Origin: Drosophila persimilis
Lineage: Eukaryota; Arthropoda; Insecta; Diptera; Drosophilidae
DNA: 64,000 nucleotides
NCBI RefSeq assembly: GCF_003286085.1
Contig: NW_020825312.1
Coordinates: forward strand, 3,472,001-3,536,000
Direction: 5' to 3'
In this document: in pieces, positions 26,501-37,600 of the stretch
Layout of the letters: every line of letters begins with the position of its first letter
How positions within the stretch are numbered: the first letter of the stretch is position 1
Notes under the pieces: generated by a model
The model's input: the letters and a program-made list of their open reading frames with translations, nothing else
Database searches by the model: none
What the model was told of the DNA's origin: nothing
Made by a program: the position numbers and the translations under genes

Positions 26501-29312
26501 CCTGCTGATTGATGTGGACCAGGCGCGTCTGTTCTCCAATGTGCGGGCCGTCTGCGAGGCGAACATAAAGTTCTGGACCATGTGGCTCTATCCGATGGTG
26601 GCACACAGTGTGATGACCCACGAGCCCCTGCGATGCGCCTTCTTCCAGGAGGGATTCATTGCATTCGCCTCAATCTTTGCGCCATACAAAGTGAGTCTCT
26701 CTCTCGCTCTCCCTCAGGCCACAATCTCCCTTTATGCAGACGTTTGTCGTCCATTGTCGTAGATCTACTGTGCCGAGCAGAGCACTTGCCAGTTCTACTG
26801 TAAGGAGCTCAACCAGAACAATCCCCTGTTCACCTCGTATCTGGCGTGGTGCGAGTCTCAGAAGATGTGCAACCGCCTGCGGCTGGCCGACATTGTGGTG
26901 CGGCCAATGCAGCGCTTGACAAAGTACAGCCTCCTGCTTGCCGCCATCAAGAAGCACATGGGGGACGTGGAGGAGATCGAAGCCATTGACGTGATGATGC
27001 ACAGCGTCGAGAACTTTGTGGGCAGCGTCAACAATCACCTAACGATGCGGCAGGAGAACGAGCGGCTCAAGGGCGTGATGGTGCGGATCGAATCGTACGA
27101 CGTTGTGGTGAGTAGGGGCTGATCCCTGGTTGATGCATGCCACATGATGCCACATGTTTAACAGGACACCAACAACGAGGGTCTGGACAAGCTCATCAAG
27201 CAGCACAGCCAGATGTTCGATCTGTGCGCCCCCATGCGGGGCTGCCCGGCATATCATGTGCGGCACCTGTTCATGGAGGGCGACCACAAGTTCAAGGACA
27301 ACCTGGGCAAGTCCGATGTGCACTGCTTCCTCCTGACGGACCTGCTGCTCGTCTGCAAGACAATGGCCAAGCGGGGCTTGGGCGCCCTGAAGGTCATCCG
27401 ACAGCCGTACCTAACCGACCAGCTAATCGTCAACATGGCTCCCAATAACACCATCAACTGTGTCTACCTTAACGAGTTCCAAGTGGCCACCACAGCGTTC
27501 ACGCTGCAGTGCACCGAGGCCAAAAACTGGTACGACGCGATGTGGCGGGCCAAGACCATCTACCAAAGACTGAAGCGCGGCGCCGGCGGCGGCGGCGGCG
27601 GTGGCACAGTGGGTGACAGCTTCCGCTTTGGAGGCAGCGGCACAAGCGGCGGCACTGCCGACTCCCTGGGGGTGCGCAAGTCGCCCATGAACTCCTCCAT
27701 CTGCAGCCATGTATCCAGTGCGAACAACAGCCACAGCGGCAGCGTCGAGTGGAACGATTCGCGCAACATATCCGTAGACTTTGAGAAGACAAACTCCGTG
27801 TCGAGCGACGAGGGCTCCGGCATGATGACGGGTAAGTCACTCTCAGCCACACTCTTCCTATAGTTCCGAATCTCAGTTCAATGGACGATCTGTCGTTGAC
27901 AGGCAACCATGGAATGGCCGGGAAGGGAAAGCAGCAACTGATTAGCGGTCTGCACAAGGCAAAGATAGGGATGATTGGGGCCATTGGCTCCAAGTCGGCG
28001 AATACCCTGACTGTGCAGCCATTGAACCACCTGGGGCAGAGTCTGCCCAACCTGAACATGCACCACAGTCACACGTAAGTTGCCCCGTAGAGAGTGCACC
28101 ACGCACCACCATGACCATGACCATGACCATCATGACTAGCTTCTTACTAAAACAAAAGCAAGCACATCCACCAACACCACTCTCACCACTGTCATCAGAT
28201 TAGCATTCGTCCAGTCATGTGTCCGAGGGTTCCATTCCTCCCAGGAACTATCGAGCACACACCGTTTATCGTTTATGTTGTATCATATTGTATCATTAAG
28301 CCATCATATATATTTATACACAACAATGTAGGTAGTATGTATTGTAATTTAGTCATCTTTTATACAAAAGAAAAAATACCTATCAAATAAACCGTTTTTA
28401 TTGTGTACGATAACCCCGATTACTCGATTACTCGATTACTCCACAAGACAAGCAACCCTGCCTCCTCCATATTCCACATTCATTCCACCTTGCATCAGTG
28501 TTCATTCGTGTTCATTTGTCATTTTCTTTTGTGTTCAATCGATCTTCCATCGCTGAATCGATTGTTAGAGATCGATTATTTTCCTTTCCCGCCTATCGCT
28601 TGCTCTCTTGCGCCTCCGCTGCCACCTCCACCACCACCTGCTGCTCTTTACAGTAACCTTTACCATACTTTTGTAGTAACAATACCCTGCTCGTGCCGGG
28701 CACGACCACTAGCCACTCGGGCAACATGTTGTTGTCGCCCAGCCATCGTGGCATTTCCTATCCGCCGCCGAGCCCAACGAGGTGAGTTAGAAGGGCAGGG
28801 AACCACCGCCTGGTTATGGTCTCACCTGCTCATACAATCCCCATACAATCTGTCGTCTTTCCACATGTGTATCGTTGATCGAACCGCCACCGTCTCACGA
28901 CCCAACATTTGCCATCATCGATCGCCCTGTGACTACCAAAATCCCGAAATGAAAATGAAACTGAAACTGAAAATGAAAATAACCCCACCGTCCCCAATGC
29001 CTAATGCCTGTACTGTGTCCGGTCCCCAGAGTGCCGCTGCGCCGTGGCATGGCCTTCTCGACCTCCACCAAGAATCCGCCACTGCGGAAGACGCGCAACG
29101 TCACCTCCCAGAACAGTATTAACTGGCACCAGATACCGGCCACACCGACGCCCACGCCGCCCAGTCCCCGGTCGCAGCACACCACCACCCCGGCCAGCAT
29201 TGCCCTGCAGAAGTCGCTGCCTGTGCTGGACCCATCGTTGCCACCGTTGCTCCACAAGCAGCTCTCCCACCAGGCACCCCTGACGACGTCCAGCACCGAG
29301 ACGGACGTATGA
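17550..29312 (+). CDS. DH-PH Rho guanine-nucleotide exchange factor, PLEKHG5/6-like
   Basis: Predicted activator of a Rho-family GTPase at the actin-rich cortex. Twelve coding exons join in phase: 17550-19448, 22859-23065, 24344-24910, 25585-25682, 25739-25955, 26021-26398, 26463-26690, 26763-27107, 27165-27831, 27864-28074, 28677-28781, 29030-29312. They give about 1,734 residues. The long N-terminal half (about 1-990) is low-complexity, Ser/Pro/Gln-rich with basic patches, and probably disordered. The DH domain spans roughly residues 1095-1285, including the conserved RLRLADIVVRPMQRLTKYSLLL helix signature. The PH domain spans roughly 1325-1445, followed by a Gly/Ser-rich tail ending TETDV, which could be a C-terminal PDZ ligand. 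The start is uncertain: the first ATG (17550) precedes repeat-like sequence (TETQTETQ), and the in-frame ATG at 17763 is an equally good start, giving about 1,663 residues. Further 5' exons are possible. PLEKHG5 affinity is inferred from the DH-PH sequence as I remember the family; the fly orthologue name is not asserted. Confidence 0.85.
19449..22858 (+). other. RhoGEF intron 1 (3.4 kb)
   Basis: Bounded by ctgcag|gtgagt and tttgcag|ctg. It holds no supported gene. It contains a CA repeat (20450-20467), a (GGCCCC)n-type repeat (21173-21202) and GA runs (21495-21516, 22795-22814). Reading past the donor gives 27 extra codons and then a stop at 19530, so a retained intron would truncate the protein before the DH domain. 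Confidence 0.75.
21173..21202. repeat. (CCCCGG)n hexamer repeat
   Basis: About five ccccgg units within RhoGEF intron 1. Very GC-rich compared with its surroundings. Confidence 0.8.
23066..24343 (+). other. RhoGEF intron 2 (1.3 kb)
   Basis: Bounded by gcg|gtaagt and aaacag|acg. It contains a tctg run (23401-23420), a DRE-like tatcgata (23953-23960), degenerate repeats at 23966-24072 and a CT tract (24197-24214). No gene is seen. Confidence 0.7.
23966..24072. repeat. Degenerate tandem repeat with TCGGAATAAT core
   Basis: Words such as atcggaataat and gtcggagtagcg recur three times with 25-45 bp spacing, and the block ends in cgactatt, complementary to aatagtcg inside it. It is AT-rich, intronic and of unrecognised type. 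Confidence 0.5.
28075..28676 (+). other. RhoGEF intron 10 with embedded stop and poly(A) signal
   Basis: The donor itself (cac acg taa gt) creates an in-frame TAA at 28076-28078 if unspliced, and an aataaa lies at 28386-28391. This would give a short isoform ending just after the Gly/Ser-rich region. The acceptor chosen (ttttgtag|taac at 28676) keeps phase with exons 11 and 12. The earlier acag at about 28653 would shift into a Cys/Arg-rich frame that stops. Confidence 0.5.
28386..28391 (+). terminator. Candidate alternative poly(A) signal AATAAA
   Basis: AATAAA lies about 310 bases after the in-frame TAA formed at the exon-10 donor, inside intron 10 of the RhoGEF gene. It is followed by a T-rich stretch. 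Confidence 0.4.
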
Positions 29313-29740
29313 TGTGGAGCCAATGCCCACCTCCGGCGACCGGCGACCGGCAAGCTGTAATCTTAAGATAGATTGCATCTTACTTGGAGCTGATCTGACC
29401 TAGATGCATGCAACGATAGAAACTATATAGAGCGTGTACTTACCTTACCTTACGATTAACCTGTCACAAATTAGCAATAGCACACAGAGAGCACTTTTCT
29501 ATTAGGAACTTGTATTGTGAGAAACGGCACTTTTGGGTCCAAAGCTGATATTTAAATAATGTACATTCCAAAACTACTACTACTACTACTACCACCACTA
29601 CTGCTCCCCGCGCCAGACCACCTAGCCTTTCAAGCTTCGACATTCAAAACACTGAACACTGAAACACTCAGCCATATTACGAGTATTCTTCCCATAACGA
29701 TATAAAGACAAATAAAGTTTAATCAACGGATTTTTTTTTT
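29313..29740 (+). other. RhoGEF 3' UTR
   Basis: Non-coding sequence from the TGA stop to an AATAAA at 29711-29716, followed by a long T run at 29731-29747 typical of a downstream U-rich element. A (CTA)n-like repeat lies at 29573-29598. Confidence 0.6.
29711..29716 (+). terminator. Poly(A) signal AATAAA of the RhoGEF gene
   Basis: AATAAA about 400 bases after the stop codon, with a 17-base T run starting 14 bases downstream. Confidence 0.65.
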
Positions 29741-31910
29741 TTTTTTTAAGTCATTTAGTTGGTTACAACTAAGGCTGTTACAACCAACGGAAGAAGTTAT
29801 TTCTAGTACTAAACAATATTACAATACGAGTATGCATAGTGCAATGCCATATATACAAAACTATTTAGATCGAGATCCCAAGCTTTATAAAAGTGTCTCC
29901 ATGTAAGTCGATTGATGTAAGTCGTTACGTCTCCATAAGTAAAAAAGATTACTATGTTATGGTTAAAAAATATCAATAAACACTCATGATTATCGTACTT
30001 ACTGCATGTATAAAACATGCGATATACATATATCCACGATATAATATATAGGTACAAACATACATATATACACAGTCTATAACCTATGCGTGGATACTGC
30101 GTTGGCAATAGTGGGAAACTTTAAGATATGATATGCTTGTCCCCCCAAAGTACTGTACGTTCCCACTTCATAGACTTATATGCTCTATCTTTCCGAAATA
30201 ATTCAGTTGAATGTTGTTTTCCATACCCATGTAGAAAATACAATATGTTAAGCATTCCCAATAGATTAGGAAAATATAAAAGTAGCTTAACGTTATATCG
30301 ACGTATGTATACCAAACTAGAGTATTAGCCGATCATCGGCCACCGTGCATGACATAATGTTACTTGGGACTTTTAAAGGATCTAAATTCTTCTCCCTTCA
30401 CAAAGCTGTACTGAATTGGAGTTTGATATGGGTGATACGATTTGTGATGTGATGGCCTTCTGTCTGTGCTGAAAGAGTCCACTATAAGTAGCAGGTACAT
30501 GGCTTTGCAATCTTCTGGTAACATTCCATAATATCCATCCTTGAAGCATTAGAAAACATATGTATACTATCTTTTCTGCTATAAGATTCTAAGTGGGAAC
30601 AGGAGTGCTTAGAAGTAACAATAAAGTTTTGGTTGGGTTGCAAAATCCGTAGAAAATCAAAAAGTTGATAGCTTATATCTTTATACTGATGTATATCGGA
30701 GTGGCGGCACATATTTCCAAGTCCCATAGGTATTGGCTAATAACGTACATAAGTAACTAAGTGTAGACTAGTACTGTTCTTCCTACATAAATTATATTAG
30801 GTGGATATTCTGGAACAGCAATCGCAGGTGTTTGCTCCAGGATTTTGTATATATTACCTTCGGGAAAGCGTGACACAAGTTCTAAATTAAATATAGAGAA
30901 ACAAACGAAGACATATGTATGTATACACACACAACCACACCCACATACACACAAGTGGTATATATGTATACAGAAATTATTCATATATTTATATTTGTAA
31001 ACGTGTACAAAAGAGATGAATACATCACGGTATTCGGGGAACATATAAAATATATTATAATATACATATGTATGAATATGCATATATGAAACCGCAATAA
31101 ACAATGTTAACTGTATTTGTATGTATTTATTGATATATGTATGTATGTTTTATGTATAGGGCTGCTTAGAGCTGAGATCGTATTTTAGAGTTTAGTTGTA
31201 GCCCCTTCCCCCCCTACATTGGCGTACAAATATCTAATCTCTAGTTTAGAGTAAAAGAGTACCTAAATGGACACTTGGATGATAGATACCCTATATAACA
31301 CACCTACCCGCAAATGGTAATTAGAAGTTGAACTTAAAATGTTATTGAAAACTATATCAAAAACGCAATTTATTTACAATGGAATACAAATAACAGACAT
31401 ATAATGCGTAAAGTGCAACAAAGCTTTATTTACACGCTTGAACAATAAACATTAAACGTATTTGTAAAGTAAACTCGCAATTTAATCGTAGTTTGATTTC
31501 ACATACATACAAAGGTAAGTAGGCTTGAAATCCCTACAATCTATCCCAAGCATTCGGATGAGTCTCGAGATGGCAGGAACTGTAGGAACTGTTAGGAACG
31601 TTGATGAACTGTAGCATCCAAATAAAGTGCAAAAAGTTTCAACTTCTTTCTGGCTTTCTTTAAGTATGTTTTCCTTGAATTTGGGGTGCAACAATATCGC
31701 AACAATCGAATATCTTACAAATTATTGAAAATTCCCTGCCGACATCAATGCACATTGTAAAGATGACTGCTTGCAATTTAAAGGCAATTACTATGAAAAA
31801 GTTGCCACGTACGTACAAAATCTGAGCTGGAATACATGCTAGAGCCAACTGGATTGGACAACAGTGCTTATTTTTCCATTAAAAAGTTTGTCCACAGCTG
31901 CAAGCAGCCA

Positions 31911-31950
31911 GACGGTGGGGCAGGGCAGGGCAGGACAGGACAGGGCAGGG
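31911..31950. repeat. (GGGCA)n pentamer repeat
   Basis: About eight gggca/ggaca units in tandem. Confidence 0.8.
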
Positions 31951-33398
31951 CATGGATGCAGTTTGATAAATGAAGGGTCCTCATCCGGGACCGTCGTTGT
32001 CATTCAATGAGCGATTACTAATTGGCATCGCAGTTAGCCAACAGATTCGGAGAGTTTAATATTGTTTAAGTTGAAACTAAACGAGCAGCGCACTCTGGTC
32101 AGGCATACTCTTGGGGGAGGAGAACCTAATGCCCTCCGTTGTGCAAGCTGTGGATGCAAATTAAGTTTCTTATACTCTTATATTCCTTAGCTGGCAACGG
32201 AGGAGCGGGCAACGGCAAACCGGAACGAGTACACTCAGAAGCAGACGATGCTTGCAACATCCGAGAGGATTATTTGTACGCCCCGGTCCCACCCGACCCG
32301 ACACCGACCCGACCCGACCCGCTGTGCTCGGGAAACATTATGATAAATGTCTTGATTCCGCCATAGAATTGTTATGGCTGGCTGTTAGTCAGGCTGCTTG
32401 CCTCGGATGCCCGGATACGCGGATACGCGGCTGCGTCTGTTACTCGTATATTTAGACATCATAATGGCGTCATAAAAATACGCACTTAACGAGCTCGCTC
32501 TCGAATTTCAAATAGCACCGGGCCATGGAGAATTCAATGGCCGCCCAGGCATCCACATCCGCCCGCCGAGTGCATCCATTTGCAGGACCAAGTGTAATCG
32601 TGTAAGCTAGATATTGCCATTGCCGTTTGAATGCAGTGCTTGGGAGCACAGTGACGCGTGAAAGTTGGCCTTGGGTTACAGGTAAAATAATTACAAAAAT
32701 ACGAATGAAAGGACATCCTATAAGCCGACACCATAATGTTTGAATGGTGTGTGTGTTTGAGCGTATTAACACCAACTGGTTCTTGAAATCAATTTTAAAC
32801 TACTCGTCTGCTCTGGGGTTCTTTTCAACATCAGATTGGGCAAGTTGCAATGTGTCTTGATGAATGATTTTTAAAAGGTCACTAAAGCGAAAATGTACGT
32901 GTTTATGAACCCGAACAGGAACCGACACAGGCCACCCCACAAACAGTACAGTAAACTAAAAGGAGGCCACTTGAGAAAAAGGACACCTGGATTTACGAGC
33001 GGTTCGACCATAAAACCATATAGCACATGTGGTATGCACGCATTAGGTGCAAGTGCCGCACATCAGTACTTTTCTTGGGGTTGGTCTTACGTTTTAAGTA
33101 CGTTATAGTTTCCTATGCATAGTGCATACGTTTCGAAAATAAAAAACAGTTCGAATTTACAACTTAACTTATCAACCTCTACAGTACGAGTAGATTTTGG
33201 TTCAACAAAGCGGCATTGAAATTGATGGAAAATAAATGGAAATTAGCCATATGCCAGGTGGAGCTTTAAGAGCCCGTTGCCGCCGCTTGCAGCAGCCCAT
33301 GGGGGGGGACAGCAGCAGCCCGGATCCCAACCATCGCTCCCTCATTCCCTTGGAACAAGTGACGAAACCGTGTTAACCCTCCTGCAGGCGGGTGGGGA

Positions 33399-33431
33399 AT
33401 GGAGAGTGGAGAGTGGAGAGTGGAGAGTGGG
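33399..33431. repeat. (GGAGAGT)n heptamer repeat
   Basis: About four and a half ggagagt units. Confidence 0.8.
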
Positions 33432-34424
33432 TTCTCCTGCAGTCAACCCACCTTGCGCCGGCACGCCTCGCAAGTTCTTTTCAATTAAAAACATTTCCCA
33501 GCCCAGCGCTTTAGCGACAGCCAGACGTCTGCTGTGTGTCGCCTGTGTGTTCGAGTCATTTTAGCATATTACTTGGGGAAATAATGAGCCCCGAGCTGGG
33601 GCCCGCTGCTCCTCTCTGTGTGTCGCACGCACATCTCGAAGTAAAGACTTTAAAAGCGTGCCACCGAAAAGGGGCTGGCAGGAGGGAGGCTTCAAGAGGA
33701 TTTTACTGAACGGAGACTGGATGACATTTAAAGCAGAGATCCTTTTCTGATTGTGTACGAGCAATATGACATGAGATTGTTGTGTCATTAGCCGCCACCG
33801 CCTGATTGGATCTTTCAATTACTCAACGACATGGCTGCAAATGCAATCAATCCTGTGCCGATGTTTAAGAACCAATGAACATTCCATTTTACTCTGTATA
33901 TTCGAAACCTTCAAACAACCAAAAACACACAAACAAGGTCAGTTGCACGGTTGAAAAGTGGTTCAATTCCCAAAGCAGAAAAAACACATCGAATAAACAA
34001 GCATCGAAAGCTGCCAATACATGTTTTCGTACGAGTATCCACTGAAAAGTGTTTTATTTGTGTCACGGAGCAATTCTTTAAAATATCAATAGCACCGCAA
34101 TAAATTTCAGCCACGACAGGAACAAGGACTGCCTCCTTCCCGCTGCACTCGGCACTCGGCATCCATTCCACGCGGATGGTATCGATAGGCACTTCGCTTG
34201 GACTATAAATGGGAGCACTCCCTCTGGCTCCTTGCTTCACTGCATTCGAGGCAGATCATTCTCGTACTCGAAGGATGTAGCGAGGAATGTAGAGGAATTG
34301 TAGCCGATTGAATCGATGTAAATGGTAACGTATGTTCAAATGATACTGTTGGAGGGTGTCATTTCCACAGAGCGACCACAGCGGTAATTCAGGATAGTCC
34401 TATACAAGGCTATATGCAACAGAT

Positions 34425-34691
34425 TTAAAAAAGATACTCTGTAGTTACAGAGATTTTATGGGCAGGTATCCAGCCTAGGGTTTCCGCCGTGCACCAGTAC
34501 TGCTTGTAAAATGTATCGTAGACAGCAATCTGGCTCTCTTTAAGCGTGTAACGAACCAAATGCTTGATATCCATATCGTATGGCCAGGGCATTGCGGTAT
34601 CGATTCCTTTCCGGTAGCTCTCCCCTTCGCCGACCATCCGTATGGCTAACCAGAGATTCCCAAGTGACTGTGGCTTGTAAACAAGAGCTGG
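34425..34691 (-). pseudogene. Possible exon or gene relic, unidentified
   Basis: The minus strand stays open from about 34691 to a TAA at 34425. The 70 codons from the ATG at 34637 have a balanced, non-repetitive composition rich in Trp and Tyr (MPWPYD, FYKQYW, LGWIPAH), unlike the repeat-derived frames around it. The frame is also open and protein-like upstream of that ATG, with possible acceptors (ttacaag, ccacag) nearby. It could be one exon of a small gene, an isolated relic of a larger protein, or chance. I do not recognise the family. Confidence 0.2.
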
Positions 34692-37600
34692 TCACTCACC
34701 TACGAACTGTCGTCGTCCATGGACGTGAGTGCGACTGGGACTGGTACTGACTCATGGGCCTGGCTGTGGGCCAAGTGTCCTCGACTCGGTCGTTCGGTCC
34801 GGTGCTTGAGTTTGAGAAATGGCACTGCAGCCGTCTGGCGCTATTATCGTGTATTTTTTCACGCCACTTTCTTTCTCTCCGGGCCCTGTATGGCCCGGTC
34901 CGACCATTATAAATTATTATGTGGACACCTTGTGGCCGGCGTTCGATCCAACATGCCGGTCAGAGCCGCATCCCTCGATTGCCCATCCCATCCTGGTAGC
35001 GATATTCCTGCGGCCCCCTCCTTGGCCGGGTGTGGGAATTCGGGGTCCCCTTCGGGTCGGTTGCCGGCTTTGTTTAATTTCCAATTGCTGTCCGAGTCGA
35101 GAGGAGTCATCGTCACCGATGCAAAGTGTCATTAAACTCGAGCCAATGCATTGAGTGTTTACGAGTATTGTTTGCCCGTAGTTCGATTGTTCGCTCGACT
35201 GTCCGTGCCCAATTACCGATGAAGGTTCGACAATGGCTGCCCGCACCGCCCCGCACCACCCCGCCCCGCCCCGCCCCGCTCGTTCGCAGCAGCAGCAATA
35301 TGTTTTCATTTCCCCGGCTGTTGTTCCCCAGTTACGAGTGAAAGAGAAATTAGACAGAATGAGGATGGAGAATGGAGGATGGAGAATGGAGGCTGCTTCT
35401 GGCAGAGACGCCGGAAATTGCGCTTCACTTTCAGCTGCACTCGCACCCGCTTTTCATGCTGGAGGCAGATGGCCCAGGGTGCCCACGCGCACAGATGGCC
35501 CAGAAGGGGCAGGGGCAGGAGCAGGGGCACGGGCAGACCTTTCGCATGCAGTCAAGTGCCGGAAGCATGAAGAATCTGCATGGTATTCCTTGCATACTTT
35601 TGGGCGCCTTACTCGGAAACTCAACGGACTGTGCATCCGGAAGTTAAACATTTTATTTTCTCAAGCCTTGCGGTCGTCTCTGCTCCTAAGTGTGCAGCCA
35701 TTCTCGGCATGTTCTGAATGCAAGACTCCTAAAACCGCACCCAAAACGAAGAACAAAATTAATCCAGTGCAAGAGATGCACCTGCCTCGACCAGATCTCC
35801 AAAGGAAACCCTTGCCACAATGTTACAATGTTAAACTATGGCAACATATTGGGTGTTGCTATCAAAATTTAATGAGACAGCGTCATAAATCCACTGCTCC
35901 GTCGAATACACACACATGACAGTCGACACTTCAACTGGAACGGAGTCGAGGTCTTAAAGGCATCCAGCTCCATCCCTGGAGATGTGTCGCAGCAAGCGGA
36001 AAATCCTCGGTGGCGGCAGGCTTTTCATCTCGATACGGTGACAGACAATTATAATTGTATTTAATACTTTTGATTGATGCTTTGTGAGCTATACGACACA
36101 GACACAGACAGACACAGCGCCGCACAAACACTCACACCCAATGGGGGGCCACGGCCACATCCATGCCAAAGGAGCGACGTCAGCAAGGTGTGCTGTCAGA
36201 GGCGGCAGGAAATATTATTTATGAGTTTCATTGATAAATATAATTTATTTCCCTAATTTATGCCATGAGAATTTACTATATGCCTCCCAATACTGATACC
36301 GACACGTCGCGCACACACGAGGGATACGAGAGATACTCGCCAATCCAGAGGAGTAGCAGAGAAGGATTCCAAGAGTTTAAAGCCTTACGAAATCCGATTG
36401 TGTATCGACATAGAAAATGATGAATTATATATATGCATATTTAATTATCTTTAAGAAGAGTTTCCAAACAGCGACACCATTTATCAATCGATGATAAAAA
36501 TGGGAGTTAATTTCCGCTCAGAAAATGGCCGTTTGCACAAAGGACCATTAATTCAGGTCTAAGAAAGGTAAAGCAAAGCCAGTGTTCGACTAAGAAGTAT
36601 CTGTAAAATCAATTATTCCCAGCATAAAATCAATTTATTTCAAATCAAAGAGGGGAGCGGTTAATAGGGCAACAAAGTTTCCTGAAATCCGAGCTATATT
36701 GTCTGTACATTATACATAGGTCTTTAAAAAAAACTGATACGCTTGCTTTGATTTTCCCCAAACAAAATTACTTTCGATAGCATAGCAAGAGATTACCGAA
36801 CCGAAGAAAGCTGGAATCGAATCAGTTACTTTCAATTGAGTTATCTGTCGTTGTTAAGTACTCTCTGGGTCACGATTCAGTTGAACAGATTTCTCATATG
36901 CAGAGCTCATTTCCATTTCCCTCCCACGCTCCAAGCCTTGAGGCTCCATTTTTATAGAGATACAATCCCGTTGTGCACTCGTATTTGTACATCTGTCAGT
37001 GGCGGCCACTTGAGGCGACTGTTGGCATTCGCAAAGGCTGGGGAATTGACTAACGGTGCGAGGGATATTATTTATGGGCTGTGTGTGCATACGACGCGAC
37101 GCTCGTTTTGAATACATTAACCTGATTGCACACCACGATTGTATGTGCAAACATACGAGTACTCATACATATGCACGCACTCCAATATGTACGAGTATTG
37201 TTCATCATATTTTGATTATCATAAAACATTTACTCTTGGAGCAATACGAGCAATACTTATGCCAGACACTACAAATATGCAACGTGGGCAGGACAATTTA
37301 TTAAACAAAAACACTAAGCGTATAATCCAAATATTGCAATCAGATGCCATGGTCTCTCTCTTAGCTCCAAAACCTGGAAAGTGGATTTTAAACACCATTC
37401 TGTAGAGATCATTTTTCTGTACGCTATACATCGGACTTATATTAGCCGATCTGGGAGTGGCATGTCTGTTCCTGATAGTCCTACCAATCGATTAGCCCTA
37501 TATGTCCGATAAAAGGCAGCCTACGTATTCAGGTGGACTGCACATAGGGCTGTTTGAAAACCGAATGATTTCGAGAGCCATACCCATCGCATCCAAAGGC

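Noticed and set aside
35233..35919. 228-codon frame
   Set aside because: Begins in a CCCCG repeat and has no conserved motif; probably chance.
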